Assembly (NCBI RefSeq): GCF_050003625.1
Contig: NC_134401.1
Span: 71,142,632 to 71,206,631 of the forward strand
DNA from: Haematobia irritans
Lineage: Eukaryota > Arthropoda > Insecta > Diptera > Muscidae
DNA length: 64,000 nucleotides
Direction of reading: 5' to 3'
Shown: piece after piece, positions 11,745-22,895 of the stretch
Layout of the letters: each line of letters begins with the position of its first letter
Numbering within the stretch: position 1 is the stretch's first letter
Program-made: the position numbers and the translations under genes
The notes under the pieces: model-generated
The model's input: the letters and a program-made list of their open reading frames with translations, nothing else
Databases searched by the model: none
Told to the model about the DNA's origin: nothing

Positions 11745-11891
11745 TTGAAGCAGGTTGAAAACAATGTGGACGTACTGAAATTCAACGGTGTCCTAAACCA
11801 AATTCATTGTGATTGTGAACTAGAAATAAATGAACAGATGGCCCAAGATCTTGGAGTTCAAAATCCTAAAATAGAAGTCCAGTCTAATTGA
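11745..11891 (+). other. short open frame beside LINE-B, unrecognised
   Basis: Starting at the target duplication, a 48-codon frame has balanced composition and a cysteine pair (QIHCDCELEINEQMAQDLG) and ends in TGA. It could be the end of an older coding sequence split by LINE-B, but the continuation on the other side is not visible. No family is recognised. Confidence 0.15.
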
Positions 11892-12147
11892 CTTCAAAGA
11901 AAAGTTAACTGTTTGTAATTTTCCAACTCGATTTTTGAAATTTTCAAAAAGATTTTTAATTAATTAATTTTCGCTACCTAACTTGATTGGGAACAGTATT
12001 AAATTATCTCGAACTGAAAAATATTTTAAATAAACAGCTACACTTAGAAAAGTCCTACCAACCGAGTTTTTAACCATTTATTACAGATATCACATCTGAT
12101 AATGCTACATAGGTACTTAATACTAATATTACTCAAAATTCTCACTT

Positions 12148-12198
12148 AATCGAGCAGCACTCATTGATAAGAGAGAAGTTCACCACCAGTGATATTAT
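12148..12198 (+). mobile_element. SINE fragment
   Basis: Matches the SINE segment reading GCAGCACTCAGTGATAAGAG and AAGTTCACCAC with a few differences. Both ends of the SINE are missing. Confidence 0.6.
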
Positions 12199-12201
12199 AG
12201 C

Positions 12202-12769
12202 CCAGCAAAAAAATTTGGAAGTTCTTCCAAAGGCACAACTTTAAAAGCACTTCCAGAAGATTCACTCCCAATGATGTCCTTTATTTAAACTACCCAGGAA
12301 GTTATTTTAATTTAATTTTTTATAACTTGTTTTTTTTTTCATACTTTTAATGGGTAATTTTAACTTTTTTTGTTTCAAATCGGTTAGAAAACAGAGTAAG
12401 AATTCATAAAATTGTCAAAATTATTTAAATTTTGTCGAAAAAAAGCTAAATCCAATCTGAAAAAATTTAAAATTTTTGAAAATATTTGAGGTTTCAGAAA
12501 ATCGTTAGAATCCATTAAAAATTATAAAAAATTATAAAAATTATTTATTCGTCAAAATATAATAGAATTTTTTAATTTACATCCAAAACATTGAATTCGG
12601 ATCACACCTAAAGAAGTGATGCAAATTCAGTGCAACGGCTGTTGAAATGGAGGAGTTCCGTCCTATGACAAGCCCATGTTAAATTCATCACTTCTGTGTT
12701 AATTTTGCACCACTTCCGGAACATTTTCATTACTTTTCTGGGGACGTTTTTTTTTGCTGGGAACTGATG
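12202..12769. mobile_element. MITE with CCCAGCAAAAAA termini
   Basis: The left end CCCAGCAAAAAAATTTGG and the right end (inverse CCCAGCAAAAAAAAACG) are inverted over about 13 bp. Its inner sequence is homologous to about 33220-33690 in unit 1 of the tandem array and to the same part of units 2-4. Non-coding. The target duplication is unclear. Confidence 0.65.
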
Positions 12770-12831
12770 TTATATTTGTCGTAAGGAAATTACGATTAAA
12801 AGCCTTTTCGAACGAACATTTCGTTGGTATT

Positions 12832-12889
12832 TGGTACTGCCTCTCTCCCTTACAATCCTGCTGAAATAGTGCTCCATTTTTTGCTGGGA
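12832..12889 (-). repeat. MITE terminus, repeated at 13125-13180
   Basis: A 57-bp sequence containing CCCTTACAATCCTGCTGAAA and GCTCCATTTTTTGCTGG occurs here and again at 13125-13180, in the same orientation. The end TTTTTTGCTGG matches the terminus of the 12202-12769 MITE, so these look like ends of related elements. Confidence 0.55.
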
Positions 12890-12947
12890 ATCTTGAGTAT
12901 AGCATTGTGTACGTGAAGGAAAACAGCACTACTTTTCATGCGTCTAT

Positions 12948-13035
12948 ACTGCATGAATTGGTTGCAATAGCGTAAACGAATGATCATAAATTGGTTTGAT
13001 TACTCGTTTACGTTATTGCCACCGATTCATGCAGT
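12948..13035. repeat. imperfect 39-bp inverted repeat
   Basis: Arms 12948-12986 and 12997-13035 are inverted copies with several mismatches around a 10-base loop (outer part ACTGCATGAAT, inner part CGTAAACGA). It may be a tiny MITE. No transcript evidence can be judged from sequence alone. Confidence 0.6.
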
Positions 13036-13124
13036 GTGGATGCACTGCCTACTTTATTGTATTCCAAAAAGCACAACTAAACTCTTACTGCTGAAGTATT
13101 TTTTGATGGATATAATGTAAGCAG

Positions 13125-13180
13125 TTGGTACTGCTTCACTCCCTTACAATCCTGCTGAAATAGTGCTCCATTTTTTGCTG
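13125..13180 (-). repeat. second copy of the 57-bp MITE terminus
   Basis: Direct copy of 12832-12889 with a few substitutions near the start. The terminal TTGCTGG is followed by unrelated sequence. Confidence 0.55.
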
Positions 13181-13642
13181 GATAGTGATTCGAAATATTT
13201 AGGTTTCGATATAGAATTATGCGATTAACCCCCAAGTTTGGGTATAAATACCACCCATGCATTCTGCTAGAAAATTGTAATGCATGTCTTCTATATTTCG
13301 AAGAAAGTCTTTTCCTATCCCCTATTGATTCCATGATTGCGGGCTTTATAAATTGGATGTCATTGACATGATCACTAATATATTTACACTTGTGTCAGCA
13401 AACGGCCAGATGTGCACTTTACAATTTTTCTGATCTAATATTCTCTTTCTTCACGACCATTAAACCAATATTATTCCTTTTCGTTAGGACTACTTGATAT
13501 TTCCAAAACTCACCGTTAGTGATATTCTATCCTTAGAAAACTTATCCTACTGAAAGTCATGGATAAACTAAACATACGTCTGTGGGACGTGTCATCATTT
13601 GTCATCACTTGGACAAAATTTGTGAATTTTTGCGAACGAAAT

Positions 13643-13756
13643 GTTTAAACGATAGCCGGCTTATGCCGAAATAAATTCGTACAAACATATAGTGGCAAAG
13701 GAAAAGAGATATGTTTGTACGAATTTATTTCGGCATAAGCCGACTATCGTTTAAAC
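13643..13756. repeat. near-perfect 48-bp hairpin
   Basis: Arms 13643-13690 and 13709-13756 are inverted copies with a single mismatch (GCCGGC against GTCGGC) around an 18-bp loop. The outer ends are GTTTAAAC, so a TTAA lies at each boundary, as expected for a piggyBac-like MITE. The match implies recent origin. It could also fold as a long RNA hairpin if transcribed. Confidence 0.8.
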
Positions 13757-13845
13757 CTTTTTTCGGAAGGTTCAAGTGTGGCTCACGGGTTTACTGAACT
13801 GCCTGAATTTATTCTGATAATTGGTTGATAGTTTTGCTGCAAGTA

Positions 13846-14025
13846 GAGGATACTGATGAGGAATGTGGTAATTCCGGACGTGCGTCCTTCCAACCATCTT
13901 GCAGTCTATATGGCTTTGCCCAAAAAAAATGGACAAATATTCTTTTCCTCTGTTGGTTAAGCTACACTTGTAGTTTAGTCAATGCATGGTTTTCAGCTGA
14001 AATCAAAAACAACAACAATGATTAA
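13846..14025 (+). CDS. possible unrecognised terminal exon
   Basis: After a possible acceptor (TTTTGCTGCAAG) a frame runs about 60 codons to a stop. Its composition is more protein-like than its surroundings (VEDTDEECGNSGRASF at the start, a hydrophobic stretch NILFLCWLSYTCS later), and an A-rich region follows. No family is recognised and no partner exon is seen, so it may be chance. Confidence 0.15.
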   Translation, partial: EDTDEECGNSGRASFQPSCSLYGFAQKKWTNILFLCWLSYTCSLVNAWFSAEIKNNNND

Positions 14026-15249
14026 AAGGAAAAAAAAACCAACAATAACAAAACAAAACGAATGAAAAAACAAACTATTTTTCCAACAAAACATATTTGT
14101 ATTCCTAAGTACAGACCATTTCGTTTAAATCTATCATTTTTCTTTCTTCATGTCTTCAGTAAGACACATTTTGAGGTATTGTAGGCAAAATGTAATGCAG
14201 TACTATTCAATGCCGAACATCCTCTCCAAATCTTGCGTAAATTAATAAAAGTTAAATTTTTTCCGCTTCTAAAAAATGTATTTGGTATGCGGTTTGGAAG
14301 GGATCAACCGAAGTGTTTCTTTCACATAAAGATTCTTTAAATCAGCTAGTGTGTGTGTACAACAATTTGGTATATAATTAGAAACTTGACTATCAGGTAT
14401 GTTCTGGATTTCCCTTCACTTTCCACTTTGATTCCCCCCCCAAAACTTTTCGGTTGTTCTTGGTTTCCCGTGAAACAAGATTTTTCGAAATCGCTTGCTG
14501 AAAAATGAAAGTCTGCAAATCATATGATTTGCAGAGGAAAATGTAAACATATATAATCACGTACGTGGTACAATTCTGTTAAATCTAAGTTTGTGGCAAA
14601 ATGTTAAGGAAATGCTGCAATCTAAAAAAAAACTACTGAATTGTAAAATATTTATAAAAATCATGAGATCGTTCTTACATTTTTGGCCAATTATCTTTTG
14701 ATTACTATTTAAGAGCTCAGAGCCAAGCTACAAATTTGAGGAACTACGACCGCACGCAAAACATTTAACGCCTTTAGAAAAAATATTGATATTTTCACTA
14801 AAATCTATTGCAATATTATGAAAATTATGAATTTTCATAGTCTGAAAAATCCAAAATTGCGGATTTTCTTGTATTTTGTGCTTCTATGAATAAATAAAAA
14901 CAAATAATCTTTCGAAGCATACATCTTTTTCCCGACAGCGACAAATCTTAATGCAGTTTGCAGAAGTTAAGTTACCCAATCGTTTATAGCAATTTTGTGA
15001 TCAAAAATATTGTTGTAATTTGTCTTATCTGGTTCAAAAATGTGTTTGTTTTTATTTAAAATATAAGCATAATCATATTCATACACTTCGTTGTAATCTA
15101 AAAAGCATTAACACACATATTTACAATTACAAAAGTATCAATGCGTTATCTCAAAATCTTGCAACCCTGTCGTTTCGAACATACATAAAATGAACTGCAT
15201 TTAAGCAACCACCATTTTTTTGCAACAAGTGATAGGGGAATCTTGGAGA
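14026..15249. other. non-coding, nothing recognised
   Basis: AT-rich DNA with no supportable gene, RNA or complete repeat. Confidence 0.4.
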
Positions 15250-15257
15250 ATTTGTGG

Positions 15258-15832
15258 TAGGGATCTATAGTACAAACCAATAATTGATTTTTCGACTTTT
15301 CTATTATTGACTTTTAATCAAAAATCTATTTTTGATTATTTTTACCATTCAAAATTCGAATATTCGATTTTTCGTAATCCAATTTCATAGAAATAATGAT
15401 TATACAAAATATTCGATTTTATGAAATCTATTTTGTTTTTGCGAGTTGGAGAGAGTATACAATTTTTAACATGTACGAATCATTTATCATTATTTCCCCA
15501 AATAAATTCAAGGAAATTGAAAGCACAAAAGATTCATTTAAACCAATTTGATATTTAACTTAATCAAATCAATATTTTTATTCTTATTGGTAATAGAATT
15601 CTATAAATAAAAATGAAGAAATATCTCGGTATTTTTCAATTAAATTGAAACCAATGAATATGAAAACAGAAAACACTAAAATCGAGTTTTGATAGTCAAA
15701 ATTAAAAATTAGATGAAAATCTAAAATCGATTTTGCGATTATTTTTAGGTTAATAATCGATTTCGATTTTTGTAGATTTTCATGCCAAAATTCGAATAAT
15801 CGATTAATCGATTTTCGATTTATAGATCCCTA
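15258..15832. mobile_element. hAT-type MITE with 8-bp TSD
   Basis: Ends TAGGGATCTATAG and TATAGATCCCTA are inverted. The 8-bp duplication atttgtgg flanks it exactly (15250-15257 and 15833-15840). TSD length and the TAGGG start fit the hAT superfamily. The interior is made of many variants of AATCGATTTTTCGA and has no coding capacity. Confidence 0.85.
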
Positions 15833-15840
15833 ATTTGTGG

Positions 15841-18600
15841 TATATTTTTAAATCTTGTTTGTAAAGGGCTTTCGTGTTATTTTATCACCTAATATTTATC
15901 AAGCATATAGAAAACATATGACAAATTGGAAATAAAAGATTTACTTCGGTTTCAAGTCATTCTTTTTTGAAATAAGAAAGATTCCATTAAAAAAATCCGT
16001 GAAAAATTTTCCCGTCTGTGAGGGGAAAAGTAGTTCACAGAACAACCCCTACGGGAAAAATTCCCCGCAAGTCTTTCATGTGAAACCCAGAACATACCCG
16101 TATATGTATTGTTAATTATGCAGTATAAGTTAAATTCAAGATAAGTAAGATAACGAAGATTAGCCAAAACAGGTAGGACTTGTCAATTTGTTGACAAATG
16201 CCCTAATTTTTAAAATATTTTCTAATATCTACAGAATAAATCTATAGCTTGTTGCTCCATTGGCATATTTTAAAAGTGCATTTTTCGAGAGGAGCGATTA
16301 GCGAAACAATTAAGAATGCTAAAAAGATAAACAGTTTTTCGATTTAAGTAGTGAACATTGGTTGATTGTTGGTAATAGTAACACATAAAGGACATAACAT
16401 ATAGGTTAGATTAGATCAATTTATTTTTAAACATTAAAAATTGCAAAAAGGGCTGAGAAACCACGTGGCTTACGACGACGAAACCACTACAAGAGAGCAA
16501 ATATACATTTGGATTTCAATCCGCTAGAAAAGAAACACTGAACAGAACTACACCCGAATCCTAAACAAACTCGACGCCAAACACAATATAAAACACAATG
16601 TAAATGCAATCAGTTGTAATGTAGTATTAACAAAATCAATGACATTTTACCAATAATTGAATCAAGTAAGAGTCTACGTTAAAAAACAAAAAAAAACATT
16701 TATAAAATGAAACGAACAAAATTAAAAAAACGTGTAGTAGTACATACATAAGTATAAAACAAAACATTAATAAAATGTATCTACATTATATAACGTATGA
16801 AATGATCTAACTGTCACCATAATATAAAATAAAACTATGAATACAAACTATTGAAAATCAATATGAGAAAAAATTAGAACAAAAATACATATAGAAATGG
16901 AGAAAACTGAAATTTTTGATCAATTAGGATACTGATGAATAGCGAATGTTTTTAAAAATTTTTGTTAATATTCGAAGCAACAAATGACTAACATAAAACA
17001 ATTGAAGACGAAAATACGAAACCCATTATGAACCTAATATAAGACACAATAAATAATAAGAAAATTCTCAAATCCAACAATAAAAAAATAAATTGAAATA
17101 GTTTTTATTTATTTAATCGACGACTAACCCGCAGGAATATTTGGAAAAATTACGTTCATAGCTTTCTGAACTATTTTAGGAAAATTGTGTATATATGTTA
17201 ATGATATATTGACCCAATTCAGATCGATTTCGGAGTTGGGCCGTGTCGCTAAAAATGATCTTTATAAGCTAGGAACATATTGATTTAACTTTATGATTTG
17301 CATTAAGGAGACCTTCTACGGTCGGCAAAACCCTGGGACATAACACGTTGCAGCGACAAATCCGCTACTATAAGGTCATGTTCGCGTATTGCGGATTTTT
17401 TCTGGTTGGGAGTCTCAAATCATTAGGTGTACGAGGATGTTCGCCAAACATTATCAAATATAAATTTATTTTCACAATAAAAACAGGTTTTTCTGCAATG
17501 AAATTAATGATGGATCGCCAATTCTGGTTGGAAATTTAATAAATATATAAATCTAAACCAGAATTGGGGCAAAAACGTAGAAAAATGCAACCACTTCCTT
17601 CGATGGAAAACCAGGCGAGTAGTCTTGGGCAATGTCGTTGAGTGATCGATGTTTTTCGTTCCGGAGCGGCTGAGAAACTTATATCGTTCCATAGTACCAT
17701 TTAGTTCCTCGGCCAAAACAATGTAAATGTTTGTTTACAATGTGTTGAGAAGACAAATAAGCTTTTAATTAATCGTCATATAGTGGTATACAATTGGCAT
17801 TGTACAAGAAACACGGAGGAAATAATGGTGAATAAGGCTGCCAAGGAAACATTTAAAGGTACGTAGATGTGGAAAATCTAATTATAAAAAAATTTATTTA
17901 CTTTCTTTTTCACAAAAATCCGAATACAAGGCAACAGCTAGCAAAAAGGATAATGGCAATTGTTTCGGCGTGGCCTGAGGAATGATTTCAATCAATCTTT
18001 GTCAAATTGTGCGTTACAGAAGAACTTAAATTGTAATTGAATATATATGCCCATGTTCATTCGGTCTGTTTCTTACCCAGCTATTTATATATTTCCAGTA
18101 ACTGTGAATGTGCGGGATTTGAAATTATGAAATGAAAGAAATAAATAAAAAACCAGGGTTTAATTATAAAAGTTTTATTGAATAATTGTCGTGAACAATT
18201 ACATATCTTTACCTTTGTTGTGTCGTGAACAAAGATAGCTCAATGGCAAGAGTAACATATAAAAACAAATGAAGAAAACAGACAGAAAATAGTACGCACG
18301 TGTAAGAATATAACGTAGTTATAAAAGTAGGGAAGAGCAAAATATACGTTAAATTTGAACTTAAACATTGCCGCCCGCCTTGTAACATCCTGGTATGTTG
18401 AAATAAAATAAATAAAACATTAAACAATTCTAATTACAAACAAAATAATTAAATCAAATTTTAAAATACAACCTAAATAAATAAATAAATAGTAAATGCA
18501 AAGCGATAGTTCATTTGTCTTCATGTGAGCATTTTATTAAATTTTTTTCAATTTATCTTCATTTTTCCTTTTTAGAATACTAATTTTTTCAAAAAACAAG
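15841..18600. other. mostly non-coding stretch
   Basis: AT-rich DNA. Frames at 17348-17539 (+) and 17504-17716 (-) show no known motif. A possible two-exon small open frame at 17824-17978 is listed separately. Near 18365-18410 a GC-richer block (GCCGCCCGCCTTGTAAC) is reminiscent of LTR-element edges but could not be assigned. Confidence 0.35.
17824..17978 (+). CDS. possible two-exon small open reading frame
   Basis: An ATG at 17824 is followed by 11 codons and a strong donor (AAAG/GTACGT, exon end 17858). Joining to an acceptor at 17937 gives a 79-bp intron, a normal size in flies, and a 24-residue product ending at TGA 17978. An AATAAA lies at 18143. No known peptide is recognised. The acceptor has a weak pyrimidine tract, so this is speculative. 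Confidence 0.15.
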
Positions 18601-18615
18601 TGGATAGTAAATCCC

Positions 18616-18685
18616 CAATGGACTGAATAGTCTAAGTGAGCCTGATACATCGGGCTGCCACCTAACATAACCTAACCTAACCTAA
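18616..18685 (+). mobile_element. 5'-truncated SINE/LINE 3' end
   Basis: Only the last 70 bp of the shared SINE/LINE-A 3' region is present, ending in a (CCTAA)n-type tail. Because that region is common to both families, the source cannot be told apart. Confidence 0.75.
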
Positions 18686-18711
18686 ATCCATTTCGTGTAG
18701 TAAACATGTCA

Positions 18712-19575
18712 TTAATGGTACGAATGGAGATAGTAAATCTCCTCACGCGGAACAAGGACCCGATATGACCCACCCAAAGATTGTGTATTGGGCAAGAGAC
18801 CGAACATGGACAAATCGCCCACCCGCATCGTAACATTTACTTTTTGCTTAGGCTTATGTATTGAGTGTAGAGTTAGACGACAGAAATTATCGCCATCTAC
18901 AGACGATGTGGGAATTCTAAAATAACGGACAAGTGACGAACAAATTTGGCTAACGCGTCCCCAAGGATCCAATAGTGCCCTCGCTGGTACAGCCCGATCT
19001 CCAAAGTACAAATGAACTATTAAACTGGTTGCCAACGAGGTAACATATTGTATACTTGTGAGTAGCCCAGGAGTCGGACAGACAGCGGGAGGGGCTACAA
19101 AAGCGGACGGATGATTACGAGGACGTGATGGACCATGAGTACGAACGGACTTCGGATCATTAGGAGAATGGAGAATGGTATCCTATTTCTCAGTACAAAC
19201 GCGACATTCCTGAGGGACTGGATATTGATTGAAGCTATCACCGTTTCTTATACAGTTCGAACACAACCGGTGGAGCACAACCGTGCGAAGCTTCTTTTCA
19301 TGGCTCAATCTCTTAAATGAGGGACAGTAATAAAGGGGATGCTTTCTACTGCAAACCACACAACTTCTAGTTTTTCTACCATTCGAGCCCAAGTGTGGAC
19401 CAGATCGTTGAGTATTATTAGCTAACGGGGCCGTAGTAGACGGCTGCGCGGCTTGAAGATGCCTAACTTTCGACGGTACCGTAGTAGACGGTTGCGCGAC
19501 TTGAAGATTTTGGACAGATGGTCCTGCAGCATTTAAGTCTATACGGATGGTGATGAGCTAGTAGCAGCTACATTA
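18712..19575 (-). pseudogene. BEL-B: BEL/Pao gag zinc-knuckle and protease fragment
   Basis: Reading on the minus strand, a linker with two copies of a LQ-A-QPSTT-P pattern precedes a Cys/His region (CVVCSRKHPLYYC, then LCSNCIRNG and ECRVC) at 19392-19183, typical of the C-terminal gag of BEL/Pao elements. A retropepsin-like block follows at 19035-18712 (VPARALLDPWGRVSQI), where the usual D-[ST]-G triad has become D-P-W. The pieces are in different frames. It lies just downstream of the BEL-A integrase, so it is either a separate element or a rearranged piece. Confidence 0.7.
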
Positions 19576-19576
19576 G

Positions 19577-19699
19577 GTTAGGTTAGGTTAGGTTATGTGG
19601 CAACCCGATGTATCAGGCTCACTTAGACTATTCAGTCCATTGTGATACCACAGTGGTGAACTTCTCTCTTATCACTGAGTGCTGCCCGATTCCATGTTA
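19577..19699 (-). mobile_element. 5'-truncated SINE with 14-bp TSD
   Basis: Minus-strand SINE 3' half, with the (CCTAA)n tail at its left edge. The sequence agcagctacattag occurs at 19563-19576 and 19700-19713, a clear target duplication. It is inserted in the BEL-B fragment. Confidence 0.85.
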
Positions 19700-19898
19700 A
19701 GCAGCTACATTAGTTTTTAGGTTAGTGTCTTCGGAAAGGGAGGTCAGTGGGAAGTGGACTGGTGTATCGTCAGCAGTAGGTGGTACTCCTCGCGTTCCTC
19801 ATCAGATAACAAATCCACATCATAGGTAGGATGTTCCCCATCGAAAAGTTCTTTGATCGACACCATTCTAAAGTATTAGACGTTATAGACGTTAAAAT

Positions 19899-20945
19899 TC
19901 AATATTCGAGTGGTACTAATTTCGTAATTGGACGCCCAACGACCCCAAGTTGCGTTTTAATCTCGACGACGTGTACGCACTGATCAGCACCCGGAAATAC
20001 CTGAAGTATTCGGCCTAATCTCCAAGAATTAGGGGGCAGACTCTCGTGCCGAATAACTACCAAATCCCCAACATGAAGACCTCGGTGAGGGTGTTTCCAT
20101 TTATAGTGTTTATGAAGGCAATGTAAATACTCCTTTTCCACCGTAGGCAGAAGTGGTGAGCCAGTGCCAAGCTTAACGGCATCGCTTCGATCAGCGGTTC
20201 CGGAGGGGCGAGTAACGGAGCGCCTATCAGAAAATAGCCATGAGTCAAAACAAACAAATCCTGCGGGTCGTCACTTATCGGACATAACGGACGCGAATTC
20301 AGACATGCCTCAATTCGGCCCAGAAGCGTTGTTAGTCCCTCGAACGTATATTTAAAAGCTTGAGCCTGTCGTCGAAAATGAAGTTTAAAAATCTTCACCA
20401 CGGCTTTCCAGAGACCTTCCAGAACACGCCACGTAACTCCTTGAAAACCTAGAGAGCCGCAGACGAAAGTTGCGCTCTATTTCACGAGAAGCACCAACGA
20501 AATTAGTGTCATTGTCCGAAAATATCTCACGGGGCAGCCACGACGCGCTATAAATCTTTCGAATGCGGATAAAAATGTTTGAGTTGATAAATCTGACGTT
20601 AATTCCAAATGAATTGCTCTCGTAGAAAAGCAAACGAATACACACACTTATTCATTCTTTGTACGACAAGCTCGACCAGCAAACGACTTAATATCGAACG
20701 GACCCGCAAAGTCCACTCCCGTCACCGTAAATGGCCTAGATAGGACCGTACGTTCAGTAGGAAGCGCAGCCATTATCTGAGTAAAATCCTGTTTTCGTTC
20801 AAGGCGACAATGCTTGCAATTATTAACAGTAGCCCTAATTAGAGTTTTAACCCTAGACACCCAATACTCTATGCGAAGTATTCGCAATATTAATTGATTT
20901 CTGCCATGCACCGATATTTTGTGAATAAACTCCAAGGTTGTAGCT
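19899..20945 (-). pseudogene. BEL-A integrase region
   Basis: In minus-strand order: zinc-binding part (NNCKHCRLERKQ) and first catalytic Asp (VTGVDFAGPFD) at 20935-20648; second Asp motif ([16 protein letters not shown]) at 20645-20385; region with the catalytic Glu and target helix (LLGRIEACLNSRPLCPISDD) at 20401-20057; and the DUF5641-type C-terminal domain (LHVGDLVVIRHESLPPNSWR) ending in a stop at 19899. At least three frameshifts divide it. It is the 3' end of the same BEL/Pao element whose gag lies at 28.3-29.8 kb. Confidence 0.85.
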
Positions 20946-21840
20946 CTTGACTAGGCAAGCAAAAATGGTGAATATATTAAGTCGGAAAATTTTCATCTTC
21001 ATGCTAAAACGCCAAAAATGTCGAAAAATTACAATTTTTTCACTGATTTTTTCGGTATTCCTACTACAGCTCATGAACTATTGAAATTTTTACCAAACAA
21101 TCAAGGTATGAAATGTAGCCTATATAATTATGAACAACTTTCTAGTTCACACGATTACTCCTTAAGAAAAAATTTTGCAATTTTATTTTTTTTTTGTTCT
21201 TGTAAGCAAGAAATATATGAGCCAGACCTATCCATAGATCTGAGATGCATGTGAATTATATTGTTCACTCTTGAATCCTTACGAGCGATACCTGCTCGAT
21301 CTTTTCTATAACACTTGTTTCGGGCCTCAGATTAATTTTCTGCAAGAAAATCTATAGTTACTACTGAAACCTCGTTGATTTTAAATAAATATACTAATAT
21401 ATATTGTTACAGACATCGGGGACATTCATATGTTGCGTAAAATATTTAACTAGTTTTAATGCAATGACGACGAGACTTTTTAGTACCAAATTCCGAGGAG
21501 AAAGCAATTAAGATTGGATGTAAATGTTTTAAACACCGATATTAATACCAGTAAAATATGCTAAAAGGTCCTTTTCTTTCGTGCGGAAACTGCTTTTCAC
21601 CACCGTTTTAACTGCCATTTGATTTCGGCTTTTCAACATGAAGACCCAAAACTTTTTTTAATTTTGTCATTTTATTTGTAGCAAAGACTACGCATGCAAA
21701 GGACTTATTCATATCTCAAACCGTCAGACTTCAATATGTATTCCTATAATATAATTCGAATCATTTCTCTTAATTGCCAACAAAAACTCAAAGAATTTTT
21801 AAACCTGAGTGTTTCTGAAAAAATATCATTCATTAAGTCA
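20946..21840. other. unidentified insertion within BEL-A
   Basis: About 0.9 kb separates the BEL-A integrase and RNase H remnants. Frames at 21018-21254 and 21694-21909 show no known motif. The boundaries are approximate and no TSD was found. Confidence 0.35.
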
Positions 21841-22590
21841 TTAGCAGGGAAAAGCAGACAGTTTTGTCATGGCATAAAACTGGAGATTTCTACAAACAAT
21901 CACATGTAAAAATTTCCAATGGCTCTTCAAAACATTTTTACAAGAACCCGTACGACGACACCCGTAAGGTGCGAGCCAGAGACGACAGTCGATATAGAAA
22001 ATATTTGCAATTTTCATAAAGGGAAAAATGTATACCATTTCGTACATAAATACTCCCGCGTATGCCTTTTCCGGCGCATCGGAAAAGACATGACGTTCAG
22101 CAAAAGAATTCGACTGAGGGATATATGTAGGGTCAAGCAATCCACGAGACTCGATAAACTTCACGAACCGACGTGAAAAATATTGTTCAAACTAGTACAA
22201 TTCATGGCACGATTAGAAGATTGGAAGACTGCTGCTCCAAGTTCATAACTGCTCGCATATGACCCAGGGTAAGATACTTGCGATCCACCTGATCAGATAC
22301 CAATTCAGTGTCAACGAACGATCTTTCCGTAATGGCTAATGGCAATTCGGTGCAAAATGGGTGCGGAATCACAAATTTCCCATCCGAATCGCGGCAATCG
22401 GCTCGACGTTATTATCCTCACAAATCCTGTCAGATGGTACAATACTGCTATAACCAGACAGCTCTTTTGATTTCTAGAATCTAAGAAGAGGCTTATTTGA
22501 ATCATCTTCCTCAAAAACTTTGAGAGTAGTCGTGAAGACCTGTAAAGATGAGGATGAAATAGGACCAGTGACAATCCAACCGAAAATTGT
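21841..22590 (-). pseudogene. BEL-A RT end and RNase H remnants
   Basis: The minus-strand frame at 22164-21841 contains RHVFSDAPEKAYAGVFMY, matching the first Asp motif of BEL/Pao RNase H (H-x-F-x-D-A-S-x-x-A-Y). Upstream, 22590-22200 holds decayed RT thumb/connection sequence in several frames. The YxDD region is not seen. Confidence 0.6.
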
Positions 22591-22869
22591 CATCTGAGCT
22601 ATAAGTGTGCACAAAACATTTCTTTCAATTCCATCCAACGGAATATGTGTTTTTTAATTTCTGTTTCGCGAATTTTTTAATTTCTGTTTCTCGTACGCTC
22701 CAAAAACTAAAAAATCTTCTCTTTTTGCATTCACCGAATTGTATGTCCTCCACTACTTCTTCAGCAAAAGCAAAATATTTTTTTAGTTTTTGGAACGTAC
22801 GTCGAACGGAACGGATGTGTTTTTTTAATAGCGGATAAAATCATCGTAATAAGTACCTACTACGAATTT
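22591..22869. other. non-coding with a loose inverted repeat
   Basis: GTACGCTCCAAAAACTAAAA (from about 22693) is inverted near 22775-22802. It lies between the BEL-A remnant and LINE-A and may include part of the LINE 5' UTR. Confidence 0.35.
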
Positions 22870-22895
22870 CAAGTGTGGTGGGATATTAGGCCACC

